From Streptantibioticus ferralitis (GTDB lineage: Bacteria; Actinomycetota; Actinomycetes; Streptomycetales; Streptomycetaceae), in assembly GCF_029223525.1 (NCBI RefSeq), contig NZ_JARHTQ010000001.1, forward strand, positions 496,001 through 560,000: a DNA stretch of 64,000 nucleotides, in the 5' to 3' direction. The first letter of the stretch is position 1. Each line of letters begins with the position of its first letter. The position numbers and the translations under genes are program-made. This document shows positions 1 to 8,771 of this stretch, in pieces. Under the pieces are notes generated by a model. That model searched no databases. It was not told the DNA's origin and worked only from the letters and a program-made list of their open reading frames with translations.

Positions 1-433
1 AGGTCGCGGCCAGCCGGTCGCCGTGCCAGACCTTGCCCGCCGAGTTGCCGGCCGCGGAGTACGGCGCATAGGGGTTCCGTGCCAGATGGAGCGCGCACTC
101 CATGGTGCGCAGCGGTTGGCAGGGGGCCTCGGCGTTGTAGACCGTCAGCGTCGCCGACGGTGCGGGCCGGGCGGGCGACGACCGACCGGAGCGCCCCAAC
201 CACGAGGCCCCCAGGGCGATCACGGCGATCGCCGCCACGACGGCGGCCGCCGACAGGACCGTGTGCACCGAGCGCCATCGGGGCCGGCGCTGCCGCGAAC
301 GGTCGGAAGCCGCGGGCGACGATGCCTGAACCCGTTCCCACAGTCCCGGTGGCGGGACGATCCGCTCATCAGCGGCGCGCAGTCGATCCCGTAACGCGGC
401 CGCGACGTCCTCGTGCGATGCCTTGCCGCCCAT
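1..433 (-). CDS. Membrane protein next to an ECF sigma gene, probable anti-sigma factor (3' end outside window)
   Basis: The reading frame starts at ATG 433, only 22 bases after the stop of the ECF sigma gene, and runs off the left edge after about 144 codons. The N-terminus (about 50 residues) is charged and has no zinc-finger Cys/His pattern. One strong membrane segment follows at about residues 52-76 (LSAAAVVAAIAVIALGA core). The rest, after a Ser/Pro/Ala linker, would be extracytoplasmic. A single-pass protein in an operon with an ECF sigma factor is the usual layout of a membrane anti-sigma factor. That role is inferred from context and topology, not from a recognised domain. Confidence 0.7.
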   Translation of the reverse strand, partial: MGGKASHEDVAAALRDRLRAADERIVPPPGLWERVQASSPAASDRSRQRRPRWRSVHTVLSAAAVVAAIAVIALGASWLGRSGRSSPARPAPSATLTVYNAEAPCQPLRTMECALHLARNPYAPYSAAGNSAGKVWHGDRLAAT

Positions 434-455
434 GGATCCTCCGTCCTTCCGCGGT

Positions 456-971
456 CTACAACTGGTGCTCCGCCAACAGGCGTCGCAGCTTGTCCAGAGC
501 CCGTGCGCGGGACCGGGAGACGGTCCCGCGATGCAGCTCAAGCACCTCGGCCGCCTGATCGATGGTGTACCCGTCCAGGTCGACAAGTATGACGACGCCT
601 GCCTGCCGAACCGACAACCGCCCTAGCAGGCGCACCGCTTCGAGCTCGGCGGCCCGTTCCTCGAATCCGCCGTCCCAGCGGTCGGAGCCGGAACCGGACT
701 CCTTCATCTCCGCCACGAGCACATGCTTGCTGCCGCGGCGATATCCGTCCCGTACGACACTCACCAGGGCGCTGAAGGCGTAGGCGTACGGCTCCGGATG
801 CGACAGGAACCGCTGCGGCCGGGCGACCAGTTTGAGGTACGCCTCATGAACGGCGTCCTCGGCCGCATGCGCCCCGGCCAGCAGGACGGCTCTGCGGTAC
901 AGCCTGGGCAGCAACTCGCAGAAGACGTCGTCGAACGACGACCGTAACTCGTCGCCGTGGCAACTGGTCAT
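456..971 (-). CDS. ECF-type RNA polymerase sigma factor
   Basis: This is a protein of about 171 residues with the two ECF regions. Region 2 lies near residues 15-80 (RLYRRAVLLAGAHAAEDAVHEAYLKL). Region 4 is at the C-terminus and carries the helix-turn-helix (GYTIDQAAEVLELHRGTVSRS). It would direct core RNA polymerase to a small set of promoters, probably released by the membrane protein encoded directly downstream. I chose ATG 971 over ATG 980 because the only Shine-Dalgarno-like GGGGG directly abuts the first ATG but is nine bases from the second. No close subfamily is recognised. Confidence 0.85.
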   Translation of the reverse strand: MTSCHGDELRSSFDDVFCELLPRLYRRAVLLAGAHAAEDAVHEAYLKLVARPQRFLSHPEPYAYAFSALVSVVRDGYRRGSKHVLVAEMKESGSGSDRWDGGFEERAAELEAVRLLGRLSVRQAGVVILVDLDGYTIDQAAEVLELHRGTVSRSRARALDKLRRLLAEHQL

Positions 972-1029
972 GGGCGGCATCCCCCGGTTCCGTGCGGCAT
1001 GACCGCCAGTCTCGCGAGTCGCTTACCAG

Positions 1030-1056
1030 TACGTCACGAAAAGCTACGCCGTTTCA
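1030..1056 (-). promoter_or_regulatory. Candidate ECF-type promoter for the sigma gene
   Basis: On the minus strand TGAAAC (1056-1051) is separated by 17 bases from CGTA (1033-1030), about 60 bases before the sigma gene start. This resembles the AAC / CGT layout of ECF-dependent promoters and could be autoregulatory. It is a pattern match only. Confidence 0.35.
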
Positions 1057-1133
1057 GCTGCCCCCGGCGTGCACACGAACTACGGATCACCCCTTTGGGT
1101 GGCACTGCGTTGGACGCCCTGACCTGGGTCGCG

Positions 1134-1760
1134 TCAGTCGTTCGGCACCGTCTCGTACTTCGGGGTGCCCTCCTCCATCTGCCGTAGGACGTCCTTGCGT
1201 TCGCGCTTGGAGAGACGGTCGACATAGAGGTAGCCGTTCAGGTGGTCGGTCTCGTGCTGGAGGCAGCGGGCGAAGTAGCCGGAGCCCTGCACGGCGATCG
1301 GGTTGCCGTGCAGGTCCTGGCCGCGGACCACGGCGTAGTCGGGGCGGGCCAGTTCCATGTAGGCGCCGGGGACGGACAGGCAGCCCTCGTTGGAGTCGTC
1401 CAACACCCGCTGGTCGGCCGGGAGTTCGTCGACGACCGGGTTGATGACATGGCCGACGTGCCGTACGCCGTCGTCGTCCGGGCAGTCGTAGACGAAGACG
1501 CGCAGGCCGACACCGATCTGGTTGGCGGCCAGGCCGACGCCCTCGGCGGCGCGCTGGCTGGCGAACATGTCGTCGATGAGCGCGGCGAGCTCGTCGTCGA
1601 ACCCGGTCACCGTCTGGCACGGCTTGTGCAGCACGGGGTTGCCGATCACGGTGATCGGGCGGGCGGTGCCGCGCGCGCGGTGTGCCGCTTCCCGGGCCTC
1701 GGCGTCCGTGGTGTCGTCGATGAACTCCGACTGCTGCTCAGCCTGGTCCTGCTGGGTCAT
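1134..1760 (-). CDS. def: Peptide deformylase
   Basis: The enzyme removes the formyl group from the N-terminal methionine of new proteins in the cytoplasm. All three deformylase motifs are intact in 208 residues: [10 protein letters not shown] at 74-83, EGCLSVPG around Cys127, and QHETDHLNG with metal ligands His169 and His173 and catalytic Glu170. An acidic, Gln-rich stretch of about 30 residues precedes the domain. The start ATG 1760 gives the full domain. The gene stands alone on the minus strand, about 100 bases from the stop codon of the neighbouring TPR gene. Confidence 0.95.
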   Translation of the reverse strand: MTQQDQAEQQSEFIDDTTDAEAREAAHRARGTARPITVIGNPVLHKPCQTVTGFDDELAALIDDMFASQRAAEGVGLAANQIGVGLRVFVYDCPDDDGVRHVGHVINPVVDELPADQRVLDDSNEGCLSVPGAYMELARPDYAVVRGQDLHGNPIAVQGSGYFARCLQHETDHLNGYLYVDRLSKRERKDVLRQMEEGTPKYETVPND

Positions 1761-1866
1761 GGTCTGCGGTGCGCCTTCCTGGTCCTCACGGTTCTGCCAG
1801 TCAAGAGTACGGTCACCCGTACGGACCAGCGGTCCTCGTGGGCGGCGGTCGTCCCGTCAACGGCAG

Positions 1867-2889
1867 TCAACAGACCTCTTCAAGATCACGCCAGTCACGG
1901 GTGTCCGGGCTGTCCGCCACCCAGCTCTCCAGCAGGCCGCGCACCAGTCCCGCCGGGGCGGCGATCCCGCACTCGCGCTCCGGTACCCACAGGGCCCCCG
2001 AGCTGCGGTGCGACAGATGGCCGGGGTGGCCGGGCTCGCCCTTGTCGTGCGGGTCGCGGGAGGCGTCGGAGCCGTCGTCGGTGGGCATCCTGCTCTCCGA
2101 GCAGGTGCGGCAGAGCAGCCGAACGGAGGACGACCAGTCCTCGGCCGCGTACCCGGCGTCGGCGGCCAATCGTTCCAGCGCGTCCCGATCGGCCTCGGTG
2201 GCCGCCTCCAGCAGCACCAGCCAGGTCGGTACCGGGGACGGCGCCCACAACTCGATCTCGTCGAAGACCGGGAACGCCCCGCCGTCGGCCGCCACGCGCT
2301 CGCCGTGCGGGACGCCGTCGTGCAGCACCACCTCGCCCCAGCGCCGCCCGGAGGACGGCAGCGGGATGCTCAGCACCTCAAGCCGGGCCGGGTCGAGTCT
2401 GCGGCCCCAGACCACCTCGGCCTCGCCCTCGGGCGACAGCCGGACGGCGGCGCTGCCCAGCGCCATGCTCACCGGTGCGTCGGAAGGTGCGGCGGCCTGG
2501 GCAGCGGGCATCCGCAGGCCGTAGGCCTGCCAGGCGCGGCGGGCCAGCGGCCAGTCCTGAAGGGCGGTGGCGGCGATGCCGATGTTCCACCAATCGGGGG
2601 CACCGGAGTCACGGTCGAGCAGGGCGACGGCGCGCAGTCCGGCGGCCCGCGCCTGCTCCCAGTCGTGCCGGAACTTGTGCAGCAGGGCCAGGTTGTACCA
2701 GGACTCCGGAAGCCACGGTTCCAGGTCGGCGGCGCGGGTGAGCAGCGCGCCGGCGTCTTCGTAACGCCCGTCGTCGATCAGCGTGAACGCGCGGTCGGTG
2801 GCCTGCCGCCACGTGGCGGAGGGCCGGTGCCGCACTCTGCCGAAGATCCTCACGATTCCCGCCTGCCGGTTACTCGTCCTGCTCTTCAC
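1867..2889 (-). CDS. Tetratricopeptide-repeat protein of unknown role
   Basis: A soluble protein of 340 residues. The first 120 residues or so carry TPR-like helices (ALLTRAADLEPWLPESWYNLALL is typical). A beta-rich domain follows (residues about 150-260), then a short Cys pair (LLCRTCSES) and an acidic/His-rich stretch. It has no signal peptide or membrane segment. TPR helices suggest protein binding; no enzymatic motif is seen. Conserved proteins of this kind occur in streptomycetes, but I do not know a function. Other ATG codons close to the start are possible. Confidence 0.75.
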   Translation of the reverse strand: MKSRTSNRQAGIVRIFGRVRHRPSATWRQATDRAFTLIDDGRYEDAGALLTRAADLEPWLPESWYNLALLHKFRHDWEQARAAGLRAVALLDRDSGAPDWWNIGIAATALQDWPLARRAWQAYGLRMPAAQAAAPSDAPVSMALGSAAVRLSPEGEAEVVWGRRLDPARLEVLSIPLPSSGRRWGEVVLHDGVPHGERVAADGGAFPVFDEIELWAPSPVPTWLVLLEAATEADRDALERLAADAGYAAEDWSSSVRLLCRTCSESRMPTDDGSDASRDPHDKGEPGHPGHLSHRSSGALWVPERECGIAAPAGLVRGLLESWVADSPDTRDWRDLEEVC

Positions 2890-2971
2890 TGGTGTTGCGG
2901 TGGTGCCGAACGGGGTGGGCCGCGCCGCGACCGCCCGCGATCAGCGGATGACAGCCGTCAACTGGCGTCCG

Positions 2972-3187
2972 TCACGCGATCACGGCGAGCACGTCGCCTT
3001 CCTGCACCACATCGCCCTCGGTCACCTTCACCTCGGCGACAACGCCCGCCGCCTCGGCGAGCACCGGAATCTCCATCTTCATCGACTCCAGGATCAGCAC
3101 GGTGTCCCCCTCCGCCACGTCATCGCCCTCCTGAGCGACAACCTGCCATACATTCGCCACCATTTCCGCCTGGATTTCGACGGCCAC
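2972..3187 (-). CDS. Stand-alone biotinyl/lipoyl carrier domain protein (TB7.3-like)
   Basis: A 71-residue protein that is just one biotinyl domain. The biotinylation motif ESMKMEIP places the modified lysine at residue 37, in a beta turn between two half-repeats. It lacks the long N-terminal linker of acetyl-CoA carboxylase BCCP, so it resembles the small biotinylated protein TB7.3 of mycobacteria. In my memory of the mycobacterial genome that protein also lies beside the SigH/anti-sigma pair. Its partner enzyme is not visible here. It lies just downstream of rsrA-sigR on the same strand, with about 180 bases between, so co-transcription is possible but not shown. Confidence 0.9.
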   Translation of the reverse strand: MAVEIQAEMVANVWQVVAQEGDDVAEGDTVLILESMKMEIPVLAEAAGVVAEVKVTEGDVVQEGDVLAVIA

Positions 3188-3370
3188 CGCTCCTCCTCGC
3201 CCCCTAGCGGCCCCCTACCCTCCCTGTGTGCGCATCCAACCACGTTGCCACGAGAGGCCGCTCATTACCGGCGAGTTCACCTCGCTAGCGCGACGGGCGC
3301 GGTCCGCCCCTGCCCGAACCGGGCTGTCAGGGGCCGACCGCGCCCGTCGAACAGGAGCGGTGAGCGAAAG

Positions 3371-3718
3371 CTACGAAGTGGTCTGCGGGCGGCTGGTGTC
3401 GGGCTCCGCGGCCGCCGGCGCGGGCGCTCCCTCCACCGCCGGTTCGGTGACCGGCCCGATCTCGCCCGCCCGGATCAGCTCGATCCGGGTAAGCACCTTG
3501 GAGCGCAGGTCGCCGGGCACGTCATCGTGCCCGCAGCACCGCTTGACCAGCTTTTTCACGGCCTGTTCCAGGCCGTACTTCTCCAAGCACGGGTGGCACT
3601 CTCCGAAGTGCTCCTCCAGCCGGTGCCGGTCCCCCTCGGACATCTCGCTGTCGAGGTACTCGTAGAGGTGGTCCAACACCTCGGAGCAGTCCGTCTCGTG
3701 CGGGTTGCCGCAGCTCAT
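3371..3718 (-). CDS. rsrA: Redox-sensing zinc anti-sigma factor RsrA
   Basis: A cytoplasmic 115-residue ZAS-family anti-sigma factor that holds SigR inactive until disulfide stress expels its zinc. The expected ligands are all present: Cys3, Cys11, the HX3CX2C motif His37-Cys41-Cys44, and the Cys61-Cys62 pair. These are the positions known for RsrA. The C-terminal tail (from about residue 88) is Pro/Ala-rich and variable. The start ATG 3718 overlaps the sigR stop as ATGA, which favours translational coupling and balanced amounts of the two partners. Confidence 0.95.
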   Translation of the reverse strand: MSCGNPHETDCSEVLDHLYEYLDSEMSEGDRHRLEEHFGECHPCLEKYGLEQAVKKLVKRCCGHDDVPGDLRSKVLTRIELIRAGEIGPVTEPAVEGAPAPAAAEPDTSRPQTTS

Positions 3719-4569
3719 GTATCCGAGCCTTTCCGATCGTGCGACTCCCCCGCCACAGTGCCCGCACCGGCAGGTACGAGCCCGCGCTCGCGCGCGTAGT
3801 CCTCCAGCAGACCGCGCAGTTGGCGCCGTCCGCGGTGCAACCGGGACATCACCGTACCGATGGGTGTACCCATGATGTCGGCGATCTCCTTGTAGGCAAA
3901 GCCCTCTACATCAGCCAGATACACCGCGATCCGAAACTCCTCCGGGATCGCCTGCAGCGCGGCCTTCACATCCGAGTCGGGCAGGTGGTCGAGCGCCTGC
4001 GACTCGGCGGAGCGCAGCCCGGTCGACATGTGCGACTCGGCGCGCGCCAGCTGCCAGTCCTCGATCTCCTCCGTGGCGCTGCGCTGTGGCTCGCGCTGCT
4101 TCTTGCGGTAGGAGTTGATGAAGGTGTTGGTGAGAATGCGGTAGAGCCAGGCCTTCAGGTTGGTGCCCTCGCGGAACTGGTGGAAGGACGCGTACGCCTT
4201 GGCGTAGGTCTCCTGCACCAGGTCCTCGGCATCGGCCGCGTTGCGCGTCATGCGCAACCCGGCGGAGTACATCTGGTCGAGGAACGCGAGCGCATCCCGC
4301 TCGAAGCGCGCGCTGCGCTCTCCGGGCGACTCGGAAACCGCCTCCGACTCCGCGGAACGTGGCTGCGGCTGCTCGTCCGTCGTACCGTTCTCGGTCCCTG
4401 TGACCGGACCCACCTCCTCCGCCACCGTGGTGATGCCCTGCACGGCATCACCCGATTCGGAGAATATCTCGGACGACCGGCGCCCGCCGGACGCGCCCCC
4501 ATCGATGCCCCAATGCGGCCATGACAGGTACGGGGCCTCCGCGCGGGCCTGGCATACGACTGAAACCAT
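3715..4569 (-). CDS. sigR: Thiol-stress sigma factor SigR, with long-isoform start
   Basis: An ECF sigma factor of the SigR/SigH group. Region 2 lies at about residues 90-160 ([26 protein letters not shown]). Region 4 lies at about 205-265 ([40 protein letters not shown]). Two products are possible. The long form (284 residues) begins at ATG 4569, which has a good GAGGAAGG Shine-Dalgarno site about 10 bases upstream. A short form of 232 residues would start at GTG 4413. Streptomyces coelicolor is known to make a short SigR from one promoter and an unstable N-terminally extended SigR' from the SigR-dependent promoter, and the sequence here fits that scheme. The stop overlaps rsrA. Confidence 0.95.
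   Translation of the reverse strand: MVSVVCQARAEAPYLSWPHWGIDGGASGGRRSSEIFSESGDAVQGITTVAEEVGPVTGTENGTTDEQPQPRSAESEAVSESPGERSARFERDALAFLDQMYSAGLRMTRNAADAEDLVQETYAKAYASFHQFREGTNLKAWLYRILTNTFINSYRKKQREPQRSATEEIEDWQLARAESHMSTGLRSAESQALDHLPDSDVKAALQAIPEEFRIAVYLADVEGFAYKEIADIMGTPIGTVMSRLHRGRRQLRGLLEDYARERGLVPAGAGTVAGESHDRKGSDT
4411..4413 (-). promoter_or_regulatory. Candidate internal GTG start for the short SigR isoform
   Basis: GTG at codon 53 begins the peptide GPVTGT and is immediately preceded by a purine-rich GCGGAGGAG. The spacing is unusually tight, so the choice of this codon is an inference from the known short SigR length and not a firm call. Confidence 0.45.
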
Positions 4570-4901
4570 GCGGCAGCCTTCCTCGGTTCTGCGTGCTCGT
4601 CGACGTTCGCGTCGATTCGGACAACACGCGGATGCCCCGCGTCATTCCCCCGGAACGATTCCGGCTGCGGACCGGCGTGCAAGGGGTGGCGGCCGGTTCG
4701 GCACCGCCGGTCCGCCTCGCCGTGGCTGCTCGCCGTCGCGGCGGAGAGGTCGTTGCCGCGGCCGTCGGCTGGCTGGCGTGGTCCTGCGGGTAGACGCTCT
4801 GTGACGGCAATGAAATCCCCGCCACGGCGGCGAGCAACCACCATGGTGGAGACCGGCGGCGCCAAACCGGCCGCCACCGCGGAAAGATCCGCCGGAAGGG
4901 C
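4570..4901. other. Gene-free interval between sigR and the hydrolase gene
   Basis: These 332 bases hold the sigR Shine-Dalgarno site, the SigR-type promoter at 4623-4648 and a perfect 12-bp palindrome CCACCATGGTGG at 4839-4850. I see no convincing coding sequence. A second, housekeeping promoter for sigR would be expected further upstream, but I cannot point to one. Confidence 0.6.
4623..4648 (-). promoter_or_regulatory. SigR-dependent promoter of sigR
   Basis: On the minus strand GGAAT (4648-4644) and GTT (4625-4623) are separated by exactly 18 bases. This is the established SigR consensus GGAAT-N18-GTT. Transcription would start near 4616 and reach the long-isoform ATG at 4569, giving positive autoregulation under thiol stress. 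Confidence 0.85.
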
Positions 4902-5519
4902 CTAAAGCCACTCGGCGACCGCGCCGGTCAGCCGCCGCAGTGCCTCCTCCTGGCCGACGTCGGCCTTCTTCGGCACCGCGAAACCGTGGTCCCCGTAAGG
5001 GACTTCGACCGGGTCGACACCAGCCGGGAACTCCTCCGGCCGCCCGAACGGATCCCGTCCGCCCTGCACCACCAGCACCGGCACCTTGGCGCCCAGCAGC
5101 TCGTCCGCGCGGGACTTCTCCGGCTTGCCCGGCGGGTGCAGCGGAAAGGACAGCGCGAGGACCGCCTTCGCGCCCAGGTCCGCCGCGGTGCGGCAGGCGA
5201 CCCGCGCACCGGCGCTGCGACCGCCCGCGACGACCGGCAGGCCCGGCCGGGTGAGCGCGGGCCACAGCGCCGTCCAGGCGGTGTCCAGGGTCTTGGGCGC
5301 GGGCGCGACCTTCTTCCCGGCCACCCGCCAGGGCTGTTCCACCAGGGCGACGGTGACGCCGTGCGGCGGCAGCGCGTCGGCGAGCGCCTGGAGGTCGCGC
5401 GCCTCGATACCGCCCCCGGCGCCGTGGCCCAGCGCCAGCACCGTGTGCGGCCGCTCGGCCGGATACCAGGTGATACGGGCCGCACCGGCCGGCGTCGGCA
5501 CCAGCTCGGACGTGCTCAA
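4902..5519 (-). CDS. Alpha/beta hydrolase (dienelactone-hydrolase/KANL3-Tex30-like)
   Basis: A hydrolase of about 205 residues. The oxyanion loop is GHGAGGG, the nucleophile elbow is GGRSAGAR (Ser), the acidic residue lies in VVQGGRDPFG and the histidine in GDHGF, so the Ser-Asp-His triad is complete. It has no signal peptide, so it should be cytoplasmic. The substrate is unknown. I place the start at TTG 5519, which overlaps the stop of the SRAP gene (TTGA) and suggests coupled translation; a longer frame upstream is an artefact of reading through that gene. An alternative GTG lies six codons further in. Confidence 0.8.
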   Translation of the reverse strand: MSTSELVPTPAGAARITWYPAERPHTVLALGHGAGGGIEARDLQALADALPPHGVTVALVEQPWRVAGKKVAPAPKTLDTAWTALWPALTRPGLPVVAGGRSAGARVACRTAADLGAKAVLALSFPLHPPGKPEKSRADELLGAKVPVLVVQGGRDPFGRPEEFPAGVDPVEVPYGDHGFAVPKKADVGQEEALRRLTGAVAEWL

Positions 5520-6334
5520 AAGAGCGTCTCCTCCTCCGGGGCGGGCAGCGGCTCGACGAGCTCGGGTCCGTTGTTGCGGACGTTGCTGACCGCGGTCGAC
5601 ACCGGATACGCCCGCATCATCCCAGGCGGCGGGGGAGCCAGCAGATCGCGCAGCACGGCCGTGTCGGTGATCGCGGGGTTGAGCCAGGAGTCCCACCGGT
5701 CCGGCGGAAGGGCGAGCGGCATCCGCGGATGGATGTCGGCCAGCGATCGCGGCCCGCCGCTGTCCTCGGCACCGGCCAGAACCGTGGTCTCGGCCGCGGT
5801 GGTGACCACCGTGCAGGTCGCCCACCACGCCTGCGGATGGTCATCGGGCAGCGTACGGTCCCGCCAGAACTCGTAGAGCCCCGCCATCGCCAGCACCGAG
5901 CCGTCGGCCGGGGTGACGAAGTACGGCTGCTTGCGCGGCCGCTTCCTGACCCCCTGCTCCTCCAGCTGCCGCTCCTGCGAGCCGGTGACCCACTCGAAGT
6001 AGCCGTCCGCGGGCAGCAGGCAGCGCCGGGCCGCGAAGGCGCGGCGGTACGAGGGCTTCTCGTGCAGTGTCTCGGCGCGTGCGTTGATCATCTTCACGCC
6101 GCCCTCAGGCGACTTGGCCCAGGACGGTACGAGCCCCCAGCGCAGCGCCCTGAGCTGCCGTACCGGATCCGGCGACGCGGAGCCCTTCTCCGGCCGCTCC
6201 AGGACGGCGTAGACGTTGGCCGTCGGCGCGACGTTGTAGTCCGGCTCCAGCGCCTCGGTCGGCTCCCACTTCCGCACGTCGAAGATCCCGACCAGATCCT
6301 CGGGTTTCCGGCTCGCTGCATATCGCCCGCACAT
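5516..6334 (-). CDS. SRAP-domain protein (YedK/HMCES family), abasic-site DNA shield
   Basis: The protein starts MCGRY, so Cys2 becomes N-terminal after methionine removal; in this family it links covalently to abasic sites in single-stranded DNA. Other family motifs are present: WGLVPSWAK, MINARAETLHEKPSYR with the conserved Asn/Arg and Glu, CLLPADGYFEW, and the late HPRMPL histidine. Its 272 residues are slightly longer than the E. coli protein. It is the first gene of a minus-strand pair with the hydrolase, and is divergent from the M50-like gene. A role in replication-associated repair is established for the family. Confidence 0.9.
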   Translation of the reverse strand: MCGRYAASRKPEDLVGIFDVRKWEPTEALEPDYNVAPTANVYAVLERPEKGSASPDPVRQLRALRWGLVPSWAKSPEGGVKMINARAETLHEKPSYRRAFAARRCLLPADGYFEWVTGSQERQLEEQGVRKRPRKQPYFVTPADGSVLAMAGLYEFWRDRTLPDDHPQAWWATCTVVTTAAETTVLAGAEDSGGPRSLADIHPRMPLALPPDRWDSWLNPAITDTAVLRDLLAPPPPGMMRAYPVSTAVSNVRNNGPELVEPLPAPEEETLF

Positions 6335-6441
6335 GAGTGCAACACTGCCACGGCACTTCGGATCGGCGCCGCTCGTTGCCCGGAACGGCCCGGGAACCGC
6401 CCGGGAACCGGCCGGGCAGCGCCGCGCGTCGCAGGGGAACG

Positions 6442-7206
6442 ATGGACATCAAGAGCATCACCGACGTATGGGACCGGGTGGTCGGCACCCAGCCGGACCC
6501 GCCCACCTGGCTGGTCCTGCTGACCGGGGTGATCGCGCTGGCCGCGGTCATACCGCACAGCGTCTGGCACATCACCCGCAACGCCGTGACCATCGCGCAC
6601 GAGGGCGGCCATGGGCTGGTGGCCCTGCTCATGGGGCGCCGCCTGGAGGGCATCCGGCTGCACTCGGACACCTCGGGCCTGACCGTCTCCCGCGGCAAGC
6701 CGCACGGCCTGGGCATGGTGTTCACCGCCGCCGCCGGGTACACCGCGCCGTCACTGCTCGGGCTGGGCGGCGCGTGGCTGCTGGCGGCCGGGCACATCAC
6801 GGCGCTGCTGTGGGGCGCGGTGGCGCTGCTGGTGGCCATGCTGGTGATGATCAGGAACGCGTACGGGGTGCTGACGGTGGTCATCGCCGGGGGCGCGTTC
6901 TTCCTGATCTCCTGGCTGACCGGCGCCCAGACGCAGGCGGCGTTCGCCTATCTGGCGGTGTGGTTCCTGCTGCTCGGCGGGGTGCGGCCGGTCTTCGAGC
7001 TGCAGGTCAAGCGGCGGCAATGGAGGAGGGGCGGATCAGCGCCTTCGTTTGAGGGTGGTGGGCGATGGGCGGGCGGGGCGCCGGACTCCGACGCGGACCA
7101 GCTGGCCCGGCTTACCGACGTCCCGCCCGCGATGTGGCTGGTGCTGTTCTACGCGGTGGCGCTGTGTGCGCTGATCGGCGGCGGCCGATGGCTGCTCGGG
7201 GTGTGA
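6442..7206 (+). CDS. M50-type membrane metallopeptidase (site-2 protease-like)
   Basis: A 254-residue integral membrane protein. The zinc motif HEGGH is at residues 53-57 at the end of the first hydrophobic region. About five further membrane segments follow, then a C-terminal membrane segment. Family members cut transmembrane or membrane-near substrates; the substrate here is unknown. ATG 6442 has a nearby GCAGGGGAA ribosome site and starts a normal N-terminus. A long in-frame extension upstream would overlap the start of the divergent SRAP gene and is rejected. Confidence 0.85.
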   Translation: MDIKSITDVWDRVVGTQPDPPTWLVLLTGVIALAAVIPHSVWHITRNAVTIAHEGGHGLVALLMGRRLEGIRLHSDTSGLTVSRGKPHGLGMVFTAAAGYTAPSLLGLGGAWLLAAGHITALLWGAVALLVAMLVMIRNAYGVLTVVIAGGAFFLISWLTGAQTQAAFAYLAVWFLLLGGVRPVFELQVKRRQWRRGGSAPSFEGGGRWAGGAPDSDADQLARLTDVPPAMWLVLFYAVALCALIGGGRWLLGV

Positions 7207-7397
7207 CGAGCCGTTCGAACCGCGCCCGACGGTGTGCCGCGAGCCGGGCGGTCTGACGTTGCCGTGATGGCCGTCACCCAGTGCCGTTATGTACCTGGTC
7301 AGGGTCCCGTAGGCTCATACCAAGTCCCTGTTTCACCCAGGTTTCCCCCGATCTGATCAAGATCCTCCCCTTCGAGCAGCCACTAGAGTTGCTTTCC

Positions 7398-8762
7398 ATG
7401 ACCGGTATTCCCGCGGACACCGCCCCCTGGCCCGCACCGACCGCATCCGGCGCAGTCGACGCGAGCGTCACCGTGCCCGGATCCAAGTCGGTCACCAATC
7501 GCGCCCTGGTACTGGCCGCGCTGGCCTCCGAACCCGGCTGGCTGCGGCGGCCGCTGCGCAGCCGCGACACCCTGCTGATGGCGGAGGCACTGCGTGCCCT
7601 CGGCGTCGGCATCGAGGAGGTCGTCTCGTCGAGCGCCTCCAGCACCGCCGGCGAGGCGTGGCGCGTCATCCCGGCGGGCCTGCACGGCCCGGCGCGGGTC
7701 GATGTCGGCAACGCGGGTACGGTGATGCGCTTCCTGCCGCCGGTGGCCGCCCTGGCCGACGGGCCGGTGCGGTTCGACGGCGACCCGCGCAGCCATGAGC
7801 GCCCGCTGCACGGTGTGATCGACGCGCTGCGCGCCCTCGGCGCCCGGATCGACGACGACGACGGGCGCGGCGCGCTGCCGCTGACCGTCTACGGCAGCGG
7901 CTCACTGGCCGGTGGCCGGGTGGCGGTCGACGCGTCCTCGTCCTCGCAGTTCATCAGCGCCCTGCTGCTGTCCGCCCCGCGCTTCAACCAGGGCGTGGAG
8001 CTGCGGCACACCGGCGCCACCCTGCCGTCGCTGCCGCACATCCGGATGACCGTGGACATGCTGCGGCTGGCGGGGGCCAAGGTGGACTCGCCCGAGGGCG
8101 GCGGTGAGCCCAACGTCTGGCGGGTCGACCCGAGCGCGCTGCTCGGCCGCGATCTGACCATCGAGCCCGACCTGTCGAACGCCGCGCCGTTCCTGGCCGC
8201 CGCGCTGGTGACCGGCGGACGGGTGACCATCCCCGACTGGCCGTCGCACACCACCCAGCCCGGCGACGCACTGCGCGAGATCTTCACCCAGATGGGTGGT
8301 ACGTACACCCTGGACGAGCGCGGCCTGACCTTCACCGGCACCGGCCGTATCCAGGGCATCGACGCGGACCTGCACGAGGTGGGCGAGCTCACCCCGGTCA
8401 TCGCGGCAGTGGCGGCGCTGGCCGACTCGGAGTCGGTGCTGCGCGGCATCGCGCATCTGCGGCTGCACGAGACCGACCGACTGGCCGCGCTGGCAAAGGA
8501 GTTCAACGAACTCGGCGGCGATGTGGCCGAGACCGAGGACGGCCTGCGGATCCGCCCCCGCAAGCTGCACGGCGGGGTCTTCCACACCTACGAGGACCAC
8601 CGGCTGGCGACCGCCGCGGCGGTGCTGGGCCTGGTGGTCGACGGCGTACAGGTGGAGAACGTGGCCACCACCGCCAAGACGCTCCCCGACTTCCCGCAAC
8701 TGTGGACCGGGATGCTGTCGCGCGCCGCGAGCGGCGACGCGCTGGCCGGACAGGGAGCCTGA
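7398..8762 (+). CDS. aroA: 3-phosphoshikimate 1-carboxyvinyltransferase (EPSP synthase)
   Basis: The enzyme joins shikimate 3-phosphate and phosphoenolpyruvate in the aromatic amino acid pathway. In 454 residues the family signatures are clear: [11 protein letters not shown] near the N-terminus, GNAGTVMRF, the [11 protein letters not shown] strand, and [10 protein letters not shown] late in the protein. The start ATG 7398 is chosen because the residues before it are not conserved-looking and a normal leader precedes it. It begins a plus-strand run with rsgA, 9 bases downstream of its stop. Confidence 0.95.
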   Translation: MTGIPADTAPWPAPTASGAVDASVTVPGSKSVTNRALVLAALASEPGWLRRPLRSRDTLLMAEALRALGVGIEEVVSSSASSTAGEAWRVIPAGLHGPARVDVGNAGTVMRFLPPVAALADGPVRFDGDPRSHERPLHGVIDALRALGARIDDDDGRGALPLTVYGSGSLAGGRVAVDASSSSQFISALLLSAPRFNQGVELRHTGATLPSLPHIRMTVDMLRLAGAKVDSPEGGGEPNVWRVDPSALLGRDLTIEPDLSNAAPFLAAALVTGGRVTIPDWPSHTTQPGDALREIFTQMGGTYTLDERGLTFTGTGRIQGIDADLHEVGELTPVIAAVAALADSESVLRGIAHLRLHETDRLAALAKEFNELGGDVAETEDGLRIRPRKLHGGVFHTYEDHRLATAAAVLGLVVDGVQVENVATTAKTLPDFPQLWTGMLSRAASGDALAGQGA

Positions 8763-8771
8763 CCCGAGGCC

